42,359 bases of DNA from Maritimibacter sp. REDSEA-S28_B5 (GCA_001626765.1 LUOO01000015.1:1-42359); one strand, 5' to 3'. Shown: positions 8,409-16,902, counted from the first letter of the stretch. Notes: generated from the sequence alone by a model not told the origin. Numbers and translations are program-made.

Positions 8409-8936
8409 ATGAGTCTTGCGCAGGTTCGCGACGGCCGTCGCCATATCGGACAGGGCGAATACGCCATAGACGGGGGTGACAAAGCCGTCATCAGCACCTT
8501 GCTCGGGTCCTGCGTCTCGGCGTGCATCTGGGATCCGGGGCGTGGAATTGGGGGCATGAACCACGTGCTTTTCGTCGATCCCACGCGGGGGGCCGAGGTT
8601 GCTTTTGGCTTCGGTGTCAACGCTATGGAGCTCTTGCTCAATGGCCTCTTTCGGCTGGGCGCGCAGAAGTCCAACCTACGTGCCAAGGTCTTTGGCGGGG
8701 CGCAGATGATCGGCAGGACCTCGGAGGCGGGGCAGAAGAACGTGAAATTCGTGACAGAGTTCTTGGTCGCAGAAGGACTGACCATCGAGGGGGGCGATAC
8801 CGGCGGCACTAATGCGCGCCGACTTGAATTCTGGCCTGGCCTCGGTCGGGCAAGGGTCAAACTGGTTCTGGATATGCGGGTGGAGGAGATCCCGACTCCT
8901 CGTCCTTTGTCATCCTCCGAGCCGGAGCTCTTTTGA
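8409..8936 (+). CDS. cheD: chemoreceptor glutamine deamidase CheD
   Basis: A 175-residue protein with the CheD hallmark STLLGSCVSACIWDP...GGMNHVLF. Cys35 and His52 match the catalytic pair and Ser29/Thr30 the third position. CheD converts specific receptor glutamines to glutamates, tuning sensitivity, and in some bacteria interacts with CheC. ATG 8409 has GGAGAG about ten bases upstream. It lies downstream of the receptor gene and converges with the leftward che operon. No cheC is visible in the window. Confidence 0.95.
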   Translation: MSLAQVRDGRRHIGQGEYAIDGGDKAVISTLLGSCVSACIWDPGRGIGGMNHVLFVDPTRGAEVAFGFGVNAMELLLNGLFRLGAQKSNLRAKVFGGAQMIGRTSEAGQKNVKFVTEFLVAEGLTIEGGDTGGTNARRLEFWPGLGRARVKLVLDMRVEEIPTPRPLSSSEPELF

Positions 8937-9433
8937 GAAGGGTCCCAAGCAGCCGGCATGCCGGTTGTCCTTGCGATGCGTGGAACAATCCTTCGCATAG
9001 CGGTCTTGCTGCGCTCCCATTGGTCTTCCCTTTCAAGGCCGGAGCCCGAAACGAGCGAGTGATCGGACCCGCAGGACACGAAAGTTGAATGACGCCCGGA
9101 CATAATAGTTTCGGAGGAAGACCTTAGCGGATAAACGGATGGAGGTTGTCTTCCGTCAACCCTGGAACGCCAACAATGCGATTTAACATGGATACCGGGC
9201 CGGACCCAGCATGAGCCACCGCAGATGCCGCCACGATAATGCTGTTCCGGAAACACTCTCACGAGTGCTCGACGGCGGGTATCGCACGAAGCTTGAATGA
9301 AATACGGCAGCCCGCGTTCGATAACTAGGGGCCTTTTCCGGATGGAAATCCGCACTCTTTAATTTGGGATTGGTGTCGCCCGATATTAGGGGCAGAAACG
9401 GAATAAGACAGGTCGCCCGCTGGCACGTCAACC
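8937..9433. other. gene-free stretch between two convergent che units
   Basis: About 500 bases between the ends of cheD and the leftward che operon. The open frames here are short or shadowed, lack ribosome sites and do not resemble proteins I know. Base composition is noticeably less GC-rich than the neighbours (for example 9080-9420). Apart from the hairpin at 8950, I see no repeat, RNA or mobile-element signature. It may be decayed sequence. Confidence 0.5.
8950..8967 (+). terminator. weak hairpin after cheD
   Basis: CAGCCGG, loop CATG, CCGGTTG: a seven-base stem with one G-U pair, 13 bases after the cheD stop. No run of T follows, so termination is only possible, not shown. Confidence 0.3.
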
Positions 9434-9781
9434 TCAGAGCCACTCAACATCAGAGCTCCCGGAAGACTTCCCGACTGTTTCGCTTTCTTTTCCGAGCAAC
9501 CTGTCTTGAACATCTCTCAACTGAAACACGGGCGCCTCGCGTGTTCGTTCGTCATCGAAATCTTGAACCAAGCAATGCTCCAGGAAACGTGCAACGTCAG
9601 CGAGGTGTTGTCGCAGGTAGTCAACCTTCTGGAGTTTCGTGAAAATGAGGTGCGTTTCATTCACGGGCGCCATTCCCAAGAGTTTTGAGACGATCTCTTC
9701 GATCTCTTCGCATTCGAGGACGCAACGCTTGAGTTCACTAATGGTTCTTTGGACGTCGGTCCGGGGATCTTCTGCCATCAT
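9434..9781 (-). CDS. small helical protein of the che operon, candidate CheZ-like phosphatase
   Basis: A 115-residue protein predicted to be mostly two long helices: RTDVQRTISELKRCVLECEE..., then a loop, then FTKLQKVDYLRQHLADVARF. The second helix holds D54-Y-L-R-Q58, matching the DxxxQ catalytic motif of the CheY phosphatase CheZ, which also lies in the second helix of a hairpin. The C-terminus has a charged, Leu-containing segment (RDVQDRLLGK) that could serve as a CheY-binding tail. It is the last gene of the che operon, directly after a cheY. The start is taken as ATG 9781; TTG 9793, adjacent to the cheY stop, would add four residues. The protein is far shorter than E. coli CheZ, and the assignment is inference from motif and context. 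Confidence 0.55.
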   Translation of the reverse strand: MMAEDPRTDVQRTISELKRCVLECEEIEEIVSKLLGMAPVNETHLIFTKLQKVDYLRQHLADVARFLEHCLVQDFDDERTREAPVFQLRDVQDRLLGKESETVGKSSGSSDVEWL

Positions 9782-9793
9782 GTCCGAACTCAA

Positions 9794-10180
9794 TTAGAGT
9801 CTTCCAAATATCGCTTCGATCGCGCGTGCGAGATCCTCGGTCTTGAAGGGTTTGGGAATGAAATTGTTCATGCGGAGTTTCTTGCCGGTCTCGATCAACT
9901 GGCGGTCCGCCTTGGACGTGATGAGCAGAAAACCGGTGTTCTTCGTTCTTGGATCGGTGCGGATCGAGTGCAGAAGCTGTAGACCGTTCATCTCCGGCAT
10001 GTTCATGTCGGAGATGACCAGGTGTGGCTGGTTCGACTTCATCGCAGCCAGGGCCTCGCGACCGTTGGACGCCGTCTCGATCTGCCTGACGCCGATGGCA
10101 TCGAGGGCTTGTGTGATCAGACCGCGGCTTGTCGACATGTCGTCGACGACAAGAACGCGCAATTGATCTCTCATTGACAT
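9794..10180 (-). CDS. CheY-like single-domain response regulator (second copy)
   Basis: A 128-residue receiver domain. It has the acidic pair in VLVVDDM, phosphoacceptor Asp58 in LVISDMNMPEMNG, a Thr in LLITSK and the conserved Lys in FIPKPFK. There is no output domain, so it is CheY-like and should bind either the flagellar switch or act as a phosphate sink. ATG 10180 has GAGGAG seven bases upstream and overlaps the end of cheR. The next gene starts at or just after its TAA. It differs clearly from the first cheY of the operon (13788-14156), so the two probably have different roles. Confidence 0.93.
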   Translation of the reverse strand: MSMRDQLRVLVVDDMSTSRGLITQALDAIGVRQIETASNGREALAAMKSNQPHLVISDMNMPEMNGLQLLHSIRTDPRTKNTGFLLITSKADRQLIETGKKLRMNNFIPKPFKTEDLARAIEAIFGRL

Positions 10181-11025
10181 GGATGGCTCCTCGGTTGGGA
10201 AGTGCGCGGAAGGTAGGTGGTGATCCCGACCTTCTCGTAGAGGTCCCTGTTTTCCTCGGACATGCGCTCGGAATGGCCCAGAAAAAGATGACCGCCGGAA
10301 ATCATCTGAGAATGGAACCGTCTGAAAATCCGGGCTTTCGTCTCCGCATCGAAATAGATGACGACGTTGCGGCAGAAGATTGCGTCAAACTTGGATTTCA
10401 TGGGCCAGGCATCCATCAAGTTCAGCTGCTTGTAGTGGATGAGATCACTCACTTCGCGCCTGACGGATGCGTCTTGGTCCGTGCAGTCGAAGTAGTCCGC
10501 GAGATCTCGCTCGGAGAGGCCCTGCCACATATGTCGGGGGTAACGTCCGGCCTCGGCGAAACTCAGGGCTTCTGCATCGATGTCCGTCGCCAGTACCTTG
10601 ACGCGATATTTCTGAGGGATCGACGTCTTCAGAAGGGCGATTGCGATCGAGATCGGTTCCTGGCCTGTTGCACAACCCGCCGACCAAATCCTGATCTCCG
10701 TGCCGTTACCATTCGCTTTGACGCGCGTTTTCAAGAGATCGACCAAGGCGTCGAAATGGTGCATCTCCCGGAAAAAATGAGAGACATTGGTCGTGAGCGC
10801 CGAGATCAGCTTCGGGATTTCTGTATGTCCGTCGTCGCTGAGAAGGTAAGCCGAATAGTCGCTGAAGGACGAGAACGCCAAGGATCGCAGTCTTTTTGCG
10901 AGACGTGTGCGCACCATGGCGCTCTTGCCAGGCGGCAGGTTGATTCCGGACTCCCGGTAGACGATCCGGGAGATCGCCAGCAGTTCACTATCGGTCAGCT
11001 CAGGGGCGGAATGAGAGAATTGCAT
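10171..11025 (-). CDS. cheR: chemotaxis protein methyltransferase CheR
   Basis: A 284-residue protein with the two CheR parts: an N-terminal helical domain (residues about 10-75) and an SAM-dependent methyltransferase domain. Seen are TTNVSHFFRE, IRIWSAGCATGQEPISIAIA (the SAM-binding loop; the often-seen GEEPYS is GQEPIS), VKVLATDID and FDAIFCRNVVIYFD. It methylates receptor glutamates in adaptation. The receptor at 5763 ends in GWEEF, a possible docking peptide for it. It lies 24 bases after cheW and overlaps the next cheY by ten bases. Confidence 0.96.
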   Translation of the reverse strand: MQFSHSAPELTDSELLAISRIVYRESGINLPPGKSAMVRTRLAKRLRSLAFSSFSDYSAYLLSDDGHTEIPKLISALTTNVSHFFREMHHFDALVDLLKTRVKANGNGTEIRIWSAGCATGQEPISIAIALLKTSIPQKYRVKVLATDIDAEALSFAEAGRYPRHMWQGLSERDLADYFDCTDQDASVRREVSDLIHYKQLNLMDAWPMKSKFDAIFCRNVVIYFDAETKARIFRRFHSQMISGGHLFLGHSERMSEENRDLYEKVGITTYLPRTSQPRSHPCQ

Positions 11026-11049
11026 GTTGATCGTCTCACTGGTGCTCGG

Positions 11050-11529
11050 TCAGGCGACTTCACTTTCGAAGCGTGGCAAGACGGTGGATAGATCCAGCAC
11101 GCGGATCATGATGTCGTTCTTGATCGTCAGCGAGGATACGAAGCTCCGCTGGTTATCGGCGGGAAGGTCGGGGGGCGGTTGCAGATCCGCGGAGCGGACG
11201 GCGAGGATGTCGGAAACGGCATCGACCATCAGGCCGACGACCTGATCGCCCTGGGCGACCACGATGATGACGCTACGCCCTGACGCTTCGTCCGAAGCGA
11301 TGTCGAGCCGCGTGGCGAGATCCATGATCGGCAGGACCGTGCCGCGCAGGTTGATGACACCCCTCATGTAGGATGGAGAGTGGGGTAGGGTGGTCGCCTT
11401 GGCGCCGCTGCGAATTTCGCGGACTTGCATTATGTCGACGCAGTAGTCTTGCCCGCCGACAAGGAATGACAGGTATTCGCGAACGGAGGCGTCGGTATTC
11501 TTGTCCATGGTTGCGTGTCTATCCTTCAT
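11050..11529 (-). CDS. cheW: chemotaxis coupling protein CheW
   Basis: A 159-residue CheW-domain protein: YLSFLVGGQDYCVDIMQVREI, then PSYMRGVINLRGTVLPIMDL, then IIVVAQGDQVVGLMVDAVSDI. These are the standard SH3-like subdomains that link receptors to CheA. ATG 11529 overlaps the cheA stop in an ATGA arrangement, implying translational coupling. ATG 11508 is an alternative with AAGGA somewhat far upstream. Confidence 0.96.
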   Translation of the reverse strand: MKDRHATMDKNTDASVREYLSFLVGGQDYCVDIMQVREIRSGAKATTLPHSPSYMRGVINLRGTVLPIMDLATRLDIASDEASGRSVIIVVAQGDQVVGLMVDAVSDILAVRSADLQPPPDLPADNQRSFVSSLTIKNDIMIRVLDLSTVLPRFESEVA

Positions 11530-13784
11530 GCTCGGGTTCCAGTGACAGCCGTGTCGGAATGATCGATCCGTGTCGGCGCACCGGCGCGTCGCGTACGACC
11601 GGTGGCGTTCGCGATCAGGTCGATGGGGTCGAGGATCAGGGCGATCTGTCCGTCCCCCAGGATTGTGGCGGCGGCGACGCCCGGGACGCGGCCGAAGCCG
11701 TCCTGCAGGCCCTTGATCACGACCTGGCGCTGGTCCTCGATGGTGTCGACGACGACGGCGGCGGCGAGGCCGTCTTCCTGGCCGATCAGCAGCACGACGG
11801 TGCCTGTGTAGTCGTCAAGGGGCTCGCGGTAGCCGAGTTCCGCCCCCAGGTCGATGAGCGGCACGAAGGCGTCGCGGATCTTGATTACATGGGTGGAGGG
11901 CCCGAAGGTCCTGAGTTCCTTGCGGGTGAGCGCGAGCGTTTCGAGGATTCCGTTGAGGGGAACGACAAGGGTTTCGTGGGCTACCGTCACGACCATCCCG
12001 TCGAGCACGGCGAGGGTCAGCGGCAGCGAGATCGAAAAGGTAGTGCCTCTGTCGGGCTCGGAGGTGATCGAGATGCGGCCGCCCAGGGCCTGGATCGAGC
12101 TTCTGACCACATCCATGCCGACCCCACGGCCCGAGAGATTGGAAATCTCGTCCGCGGTGGAAAATCCCGGCAGGAAGAGAAGATTGTCAATTTCGGCATC
12201 GGACAATTGCGCGTCGGCGGGGATGAGGTTCTTTTCGATGGCCTTCCCCAGCACCTTGGGCCGGTTGATACCGGCACCGTCGTCGCTGATCTCGATCACA
12301 ACGCGACCGGAGCGATGAAGCGCGGTCAGGACGATGTTGCCCTCTTTCGACTTACCCTTTTCGGCACGCACCTCGGCCTTTTCGATGCCATGGTCCACGG
12401 CGTTGCGGATCATGTGGGTAAGCGGGTCGGCGAGCCGCTCGATGACGGTCTTGTCGACTTCGGTGTTCTCACCGTCGGTCCTGAGGCGCACGTCCTTGTT
12501 CACACCCGCAGACGCCTCGCGCACGATGCGGGACATGCGCTGGAAGAGCGACTTCACCGGCTGGGCCCGGATCATCATCACGCTTTCCTGGATGTCCCGC
12601 GTGAGTTGCTGGAACTCCTCGAGACCCGTGCGCACAGGAGAGTTGGGCGGAATGCCGGCGGCTTCCACGCTCTGGCTCAGCATGGCCTGATTGATGACGA
12701 TTTCGCCGACAAGGTTCACGAGCCGGTCGATCCGGTCCAGATCCACCCGCACGGTCGCGCGGGGGGCCGGAGGTGGCGGCGCGCTGCCTGAACTGCGGGA
12801 GGGTGGCGGGCCATCTGAGGAGAGCTGCGCGTCCGCGTCCATCACCGAGGCAATGCGCGCGGACGGGGAGGGCAAAACGATCGGTTTCGCCGCGGGGACG
12901 GTATCGACATGGTCGCTCGGAGGCGGCGCGGGGGCTTCCGACAGGAGCGGGGCACTCTCATCCTCCTCGAAACCACTGAGGTCGGCGAGGTCGAGGTCGG
13001 GGAGCATGACCACGCTGCCCTCGACCATGTCGACCGTGAGGTCGCAAAGGCTGTCGACGAAATCAAAGACCTCGCGGATGCCGTCACGGTCGACGCTCGG
13101 GTCGAGCGTGATCTTCCAGCTCATATATGCGTGTTCCGGATCGATGTCCTCGAGGCCGGGCAGCCCGGTTTCATGCGGGGTGATGGAAAATTCACCGAGG
13201 TCGCGCAGGGCGCGGAACAGGAACTGGGGTTCGTTGCCATTGGCGTAGAGCAGGGATTTCGGGCTGAAGGCAATGTCCCAATGCGGCGGCGCGTCCGGCC
13301 CCGCGTCGTCGAATCCGTCGCCCGCATCCGCGATGAGGTCCAGCGACAAGGGCGTCACCTCGAAGGCGAAATCCTCGGGCTCTTCCTCGGCGGCCGGACC
13401 GCCCAGGAGTTGGTCAAGGTCGGCCAGCACCGGAGCGACACGGGTGGCATCATGCGGGACCTCGTCGCGACTTTCGCGGACCAGATCGGCGAGGATGTCG
13501 CCGCAGGTAAAAAAGAGCTTCAGAACATCGGCGTCGGGGGCCAGTTTGCCCGCCCGAACTTCGTCCAGCGCGGTCTCGAAACGATGGGAGAAGGCCACGA
13601 GGGCATCGAGGCCAAAGGCTCCGGCGCCGCCCTTGATCGAGTGGACGGCGCGGAACACGACGTTGACGGTTTCGCCGTCGCCGTCACCGTCAAAAATGAC
13701 CTGCAGTCCGTCCTGCAGGCTTTCGAGCAGTTCCTCACATTCGATGAAAAAGGATGCCCGGATTTCTGCCATCGGGTCGGACAT
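11526..13784 (-). CDS. cheA: chemotaxis histidine kinase CheA
   Basis: A 752-residue kinase. P1 (Hpt) carries the phosphorylated His48 in VFRAVHSIKGGAGAFG. A middle region of about 200 residues includes WDIAFSPKSLLYANGNEP, the P2-like domain common in alphaproteobacterial CheA. A Pro/Ser-rich linker follows. The P3 dimerisation domain begins around RVDLDRIDRLVNLVGE. The P4 ATPase shows LADPLTHMIRNAVDHGIE (N box), ISDDGAGI and GRGVGMDVVRSSI. P5, the CheW-like regulatory domain, fills the last 140 residues. All expected catalytic motifs are present. It starts four bases after the first cheY ends and overlaps cheW, so the operon is tightly coupled. Confidence 0.97.
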   Translation of the reverse strand: MSDPMAEIRASFFIECEELLESLQDGLQVIFDGDGDGETVNVVFRAVHSIKGGAGAFGLDALVAFSHRFETALDEVRAGKLAPDADVLKLFFTCGDILADLVRESRDEVPHDATRVAPVLADLDQLLGGPAAEEEPEDFAFEVTPLSLDLIADAGDGFDDAGPDAPPHWDIAFSPKSLLYANGNEPQFLFRALRDLGEFSITPHETGLPGLEDIDPEHAYMSWKITLDPSVDRDGIREVFDFVDSLCDLTVDMVEGSVVMLPDLDLADLSGFEEDESAPLLSEAPAPPPSDHVDTVPAAKPIVLPSPSARIASVMDADAQLSSDGPPPSRSSGSAPPPPAPRATVRVDLDRIDRLVNLVGEIVINQAMLSQSVEAAGIPPNSPVRTGLEEFQQLTRDIQESVMMIRAQPVKSLFQRMSRIVREASAGVNKDVRLRTDGENTEVDKTVIERLADPLTHMIRNAVDHGIEKAEVRAEKGKSKEGNIVLTALHRSGRVVIEISDDGAGINRPKVLGKAIEKNLIPADAQLSDAEIDNLLFLPGFSTADEISNLSGRGVGMDVVRSSIQALGGRISITSEPDRGTTFSISLPLTLAVLDGMVVTVAHETLVVPLNGILETLALTRKELRTFGPSTHVIKIRDAFVPLIDLGAELGYREPLDDYTGTVVLLIGQEDGLAAAVVVDTIEDQRQVVIKGLQDGFGRVPGVAAATILGDGQIALILDPIDLIANATGRTRRAGAPTRIDHSDTAVTGTRA

Positions 13785-13787
13785 GAT

Positions 13788-14156
13788 CTACCCCGTCACC
13801 ATCTTTAGGGCCTTGACCAGTTTGGTCGGGTCGAATGGTTTCACGATCCAGCCGGTGGCACCCGCGTCGCGGGCGCGCGATTTCATCTCGGCGGCGCTTT
13901 CCGTGGTCAGGACGAGGATCGGGATGGATCGGAACTCCTCCCGCGCGCGCACGGCGTCGATGAAGCCGAATCCGTCGAGGCGGGGCATGTTGATGTCGGT
14001 GATGATCGCATCCGGCGGCGAGATTTCATCAAGCACCTCGAGCCCGTGAACGCCGTCTTCTGCCAGATGGGCGTTGATGCCGGCATTGGACAGGGCGAGG
14101 CGCACCATGTCGCGCATGGTGCGGCTGTCATCTACGGCAAGGACCTGGAGGGTCAT
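13788..14156 (-). CDS. cheY: chemotaxis response regulator CheY (first copy)
   Basis: A 122-residue receiver domain: VLAVDDSRTMRDM, phosphoacceptor Asp54 in AIITDINMPRLDGFGF, LVLTTES and WIVKPFD with the conserved Lys. It is close to the standard chemotaxis CheY and should carry the signal from CheA to the flagellar motor. ATG 14156 overlaps the stop of the STAS gene (ATGA), and cheA begins four bases after its stop. Confidence 0.95.
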   Translation of the reverse strand: MTLQVLAVDDSRTMRDMVRLALSNAGINAHLAEDGVHGLEVLDEISPPDAIITDINMPRLDGFGFIDAVRAREEFRSIPILVLTTESAAEMKSRARDAGATGWIVKPFDPTKLVKALKMVTG

Positions 14157-14434
14157 TCTGCGGTCTCCCAGCGGGTAAGGGTGGCGGGCGAAAAACCGAG
14201 TAGAGCCAGTTGATCGGCGAGATCGGTCGAGACATTCGTGAGCGTCAGGGAATGTCCGGCCTCGGACCAGGTCTTCGCCGCGGCCCGGATCACCTGCAGC
14301 GACAGGGCGCCGAGGTGGTTCACCTGCGCCGCGTCGAGCACGAGGTCGGCGCCACGCTCCGATAGCAGCGCCGCGCGCAGCGGCCCGGCGGCGCGCAGAT
14401 CCAGCTTGCCGGGAAGGAAAAGGGTGCCGCTCAT
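14153..14434 (-). CDS. STAS-domain protein at the head of the che operon
   Basis: A 93-residue single STAS domain: LFLPGKLDLRAAGPLRAALL, ADLVLDAAQVNHLGALSLQVI and a C-terminal LALLGF motif, similar in layout to anti-sigma antagonists such as SpoIIAA. At the site where antagonists carry DSSG, this protein has GALS, so the usual phosphoserine is missing. It is the first gene of the che operon and its stop overlaps the cheY start. Start ATG 14434 is chosen because GGGGGCC lies just upstream and the domain begins there; ATG 14497 gives a longer form without a ribosome site. Role in chemotaxis unknown. Confidence 0.8.
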   Translation of the reverse strand: MSGTLFLPGKLDLRAAGPLRAALLSERGADLVLDAAQVNHLGALSLQVIRAAAKTWSEAGHSLTLTNVSTDLADQLALLGFSPATLTRWETAE

Positions 14435-14547
14435 CGCAGGCCCCCGGTCCAAATGCGTCGCGTCATCGTTACAACCCTTCTCGTCATCCGCGTCCATGAC
14501 GGGATACGGCAGGGGTCGTTAAGATTGGCTTACCGCCAGAAAGTTTT

Positions 14548-15507
14548 TCAGCGGGCGAGGCGGAAGGCGCAGCCGGTGAGGGCGGCGTAGTCGTCCTCGA
14601 TCAGGTACACCGGGAAGTTCTTCATGAATCCGGCGAAGCGGCCCTTGTCGCGCATCGCGTCGGCGAAACCAAACTCGCCCAGCCAGGGTGCCACGGCGCG
14701 CGCGATCCCTCCGACCAGGTAGACGCCGCCGAAGGGCAGGTGGATGAGCGACAGGTTGCCCGTGACGGTTCCCATGATGCGCACGAAGAACGCGAGCGCC
14801 TCGCGGGCCTGCGCATCGCCCGCCTCGGCTCCCCCGATAACGTCCTGCGAGGAAAATTCGCGCGGCTCGCCCTGGCGTGTGGCGAGCCAGCTTGCCACAT
14901 GCGCGATGCCGCGTCCCGAGAGCACGTCCTCGACCGCCGGAAAGCCGTGGGCAGTTTCGAAATGGCGGCACAGCGCCAGCTCTTCCTCGGTTCGGATGGG
15001 CAGGTTGGCATGGCCCGCCTCGGCCGGGGTGACGATACGGCCAGCAGCCGTTTCATGCACCGGGGCGCAGTTGAAACCGGTGCCGATGCCGATCACCAGC
15101 TTGGAGGCATGGTCGGGCGCTACGGGACCGGGCACGAGCGTCTTGATATACTCAGGCGCGATGTGATCGAGCGCATAGCCCTGCGCCTGCAGATCGTTGA
15201 TGACCGCCACACGCTCGGCCCGCGTGGCCCGCGCCACGGTGTCGGCGTCGATTGTCCAGTCGAGGTTCGTCATCGTGCCCACGTCGTCGCGCACCGGCCC
15301 CGCGAGCGCGACGCAGGCACCCGCGCAATCAGGGTTGCCCTGGGCGTCAAGGTAACGGCGCAGGACCGTCTCGAGCCCCGCGAATTCGGCATTCTTGAAG
15401 CGTTCGATGGTATCGGGGAGCAGCGCGGTGCCCCTCACGAGAGCGACGCGGGTATTGGTACCCCCGATATCGGCGACGAGGGACAGGTTGTCTGGGGATT
15501 GCGTCAT
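14548..15507 (-). CDS. glk: glucokinase
   Basis: A 319-residue ROK-unrelated bacterial Glk (E. coli type): LSLVADIGGTNTRVALV is the ATP phosphate loop, VINDLQAQGYAL carries the catalytic Asp region, and VIGIGTGFNCAPVH, PAEAGHANLP and GGVYLVGGIA complete the family pattern. It phosphorylates glucose to glucose 6-phosphate with ATP. Downstream of the GH1 glucosidase gene by 63 bases in the same direction, it fits as the step that traps glucose released by AglA and the GH1 enzyme. A weak GGAA precedes ATG 15507. Confidence 0.96.
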   Translation of the reverse strand: MTQSPDNLSLVADIGGTNTRVALVRGTALLPDTIERFKNAEFAGLETVLRRYLDAQGNPDCAGACVALAGPVRDDVGTMTNLDWTIDADTVARATRAERVAVINDLQAQGYALDHIAPEYIKTLVPGPVAPDHASKLVIGIGTGFNCAPVHETAAGRIVTPAEAGHANLPIRTEEELALCRHFETAHGFPAVEDVLSGRGIAHVASWLATRQGEPREFSSQDVIGGAEAGDAQAREALAFFVRIMGTVTGNLSLIHLPFGGVYLVGGIARAVAPWLGEFGFADAMRDKGRFAGFMKNFPVYLIEDDYAALTGCAFRLAR

Positions 15508-15570
15508 TTCCGAACTCTATCAAAGGCTTTTTTGCACGGGCCTGGTGTCAAGGGCTTGGCAGGAAGCCTG

Positions 15571-16902
15571 TTAGCGCCGGGACAGCGCGCGGGCCAGTGT
15601 GTGGTAGGACGCTTTCGGGGTTCGTTCAAGGCTGTCGAAGTCCACGTGCACGATGCCGAAGCGTTTGTCGTAACCGAACGCCCATTCGTAGTTGTCCAGA
15701 AGCGACCACTGGAAATAGCCCTTGACCGGCGTGCCCTCGGCAATGGCGGCCTGCACGGCGGCGAGGTGATCGGCGAGGTAGGCGATGCGGTCGTGATCCG
15801 CGACGGTGCCGCCGGTGAGCCGGTCAGGCGCGGCCATGCCGTTTTCGGTCACGTAGATGGGCAGGCCCTTGGCGTAGTCGCGATGCACCTTGGTCAGGAA
15901 ATGGCGCAGGCCGTCCGGGTAGATTTCCCACCCCATGGCTGTTCTGGGCAGGTCGCCCACCGTCTCGCGGGTGTTGGGCCAGGGGCCGGGGGCGTGGGAG
16001 ATGACCTTGCGGGTGTAGTAATTCACCCCGCACCAGTTGAGCGGCGCGGCGATCGTCGCCATGTCGTCCTGCCAATTGTCAGGCAAATGGGGGGCAAGGC
16101 CCGCGAGCACCTCGTCGGGGTAGCTGCCGTGGAAGGCCGCGCCCAGGAACATGCGGTTGTAGATCGCATCCCAGTTGGTAGCGGCCTGTGCATCCGCGGC
16201 GCTGTCCGTTTCGGGCAGGGTGTATTCAAAGTTGAAGACCGCACCGATGTTGTCCACGCCCCAGTCCCGCATCGCGCGGGCGGCGGTGCCATGGGCCAGA
16301 AGCACGTGATGTACGGCGCGGGCGGCGGCGCGAATGTCGCGCATACCCGGCGCATGGGCTCCAATGAAGTGCGACAACCACGCCACGCACCAGAATTCGT
16401 TGATCGTGGCGGTGGACCAGAGCCGGTCGCCCAGCCGCTTCGTCACCACTTCGGCGTAGTCGGTGAACCACCCGGCCACGTCGCGATTGCGCCAGCCGCC
16501 GAGATCGGCGAGCGGCGAGGGCATTTCCCAGTGATAGAGCGTCAGCGCCGGTTTGATCCCGCGTTCGAGCATCCCGTCCACGAGCCGGTCGTAGTAATCG
16601 AGCCCCTCGGCATTCACCGGGCCGCGCCCCTCGGGCAGGACCCGCGCCCATGACGTCGAAAACCGGTAGACGTCGAAATTGCCATCTCGGATCAGGTCGA
16701 GGTCGTCCCCCCAGCGGTGGTAATGGTCGCAGGCGCGCGCACCGTCCTCGGCGTTGACGACGTTGCCCGGGGTGGCGGCGAAGGTGTCCCAATGGGTGCT
16801 GCCCGCGGCCCCGAAGCCGTGGCCCTCGATCTGGTAGGCCGAGGTCGAGACGCCGAAGAGGAAGTCTTCGGGGAAATCCTTGCGGGTCGGGAATGTCGTC
16901 AT
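15571..16902 (-). CDS. GH1 family beta-glucosidase
   Basis: A 443-residue (beta/alpha)8 GH1 enzyme. It opens with FPEDFLFGVSTSAYQIEG, the substrate-site start motif. The acid/base Glu169 lies in ATINEFWC and the nucleophile Glu353 in IYVTENG. The tail has YFQWSLLDNYEWAFGYDKRFGIVHVD, the aglycone-site signature. The acid/base motif is usually NEP; here the proline is phenylalanine. There is no signal peptide, so it acts in the cytoplasm on imported glucosides. ATG 16902 overlaps the aglR stop by four bases. GH1 enzymes are usually beta-specific, so within an alpha-glucoside locus it would widen the range of sugars used. Confidence 0.94.
   Translation of the reverse strand: MTTFPTRKDFPEDFLFGVSTSAYQIEGHGFGAAGSTHWDTFAATPGNVVNAEDGARACDHYHRWGDDLDLIRDGNFDVYRFSTSWARVLPEGRGPVNAEGLDYYDRLVDGMLERGIKPALTLYHWEMPSPLADLGGWRNRDVAGWFTDYAEVVTKRLGDRLWSTATINEFWCVAWLSHFIGAHAPGMRDIRAAARAVHHVLLAHGTAARAMRDWGVDNIGAVFNFEYTLPETDSAADAQAATNWDAIYNRMFLGAAFHGSYPDEVLAGLAPHLPDNWQDDMATIAAPLNWCGVNYYTRKVISHAPGPWPNTRETVGDLPRTAMGWEIYPDGLRHFLTKVHRDYAKGLPIYVTENGMAAPDRLTGGTVADHDRIAYLADHLAAVQAAIAEGTPVKGYFQWSLLDNYEWAFGYDKRFGIVHVDFDSLERTPKASYHTLARALSRR

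Noticed and set aside
8405..9355. 316-codon minus-strand open frame covering the cheD antisense and the gap
   Set aside because: Half of it is antisense to cheD, and the rest has no ribosome site or recognisable domain.
14740..16653. 637-codon plus-strand open frame
   Set aside because: Antisense to glk and the GH1 gene; composition and lack of any motif mark it as a shadow.
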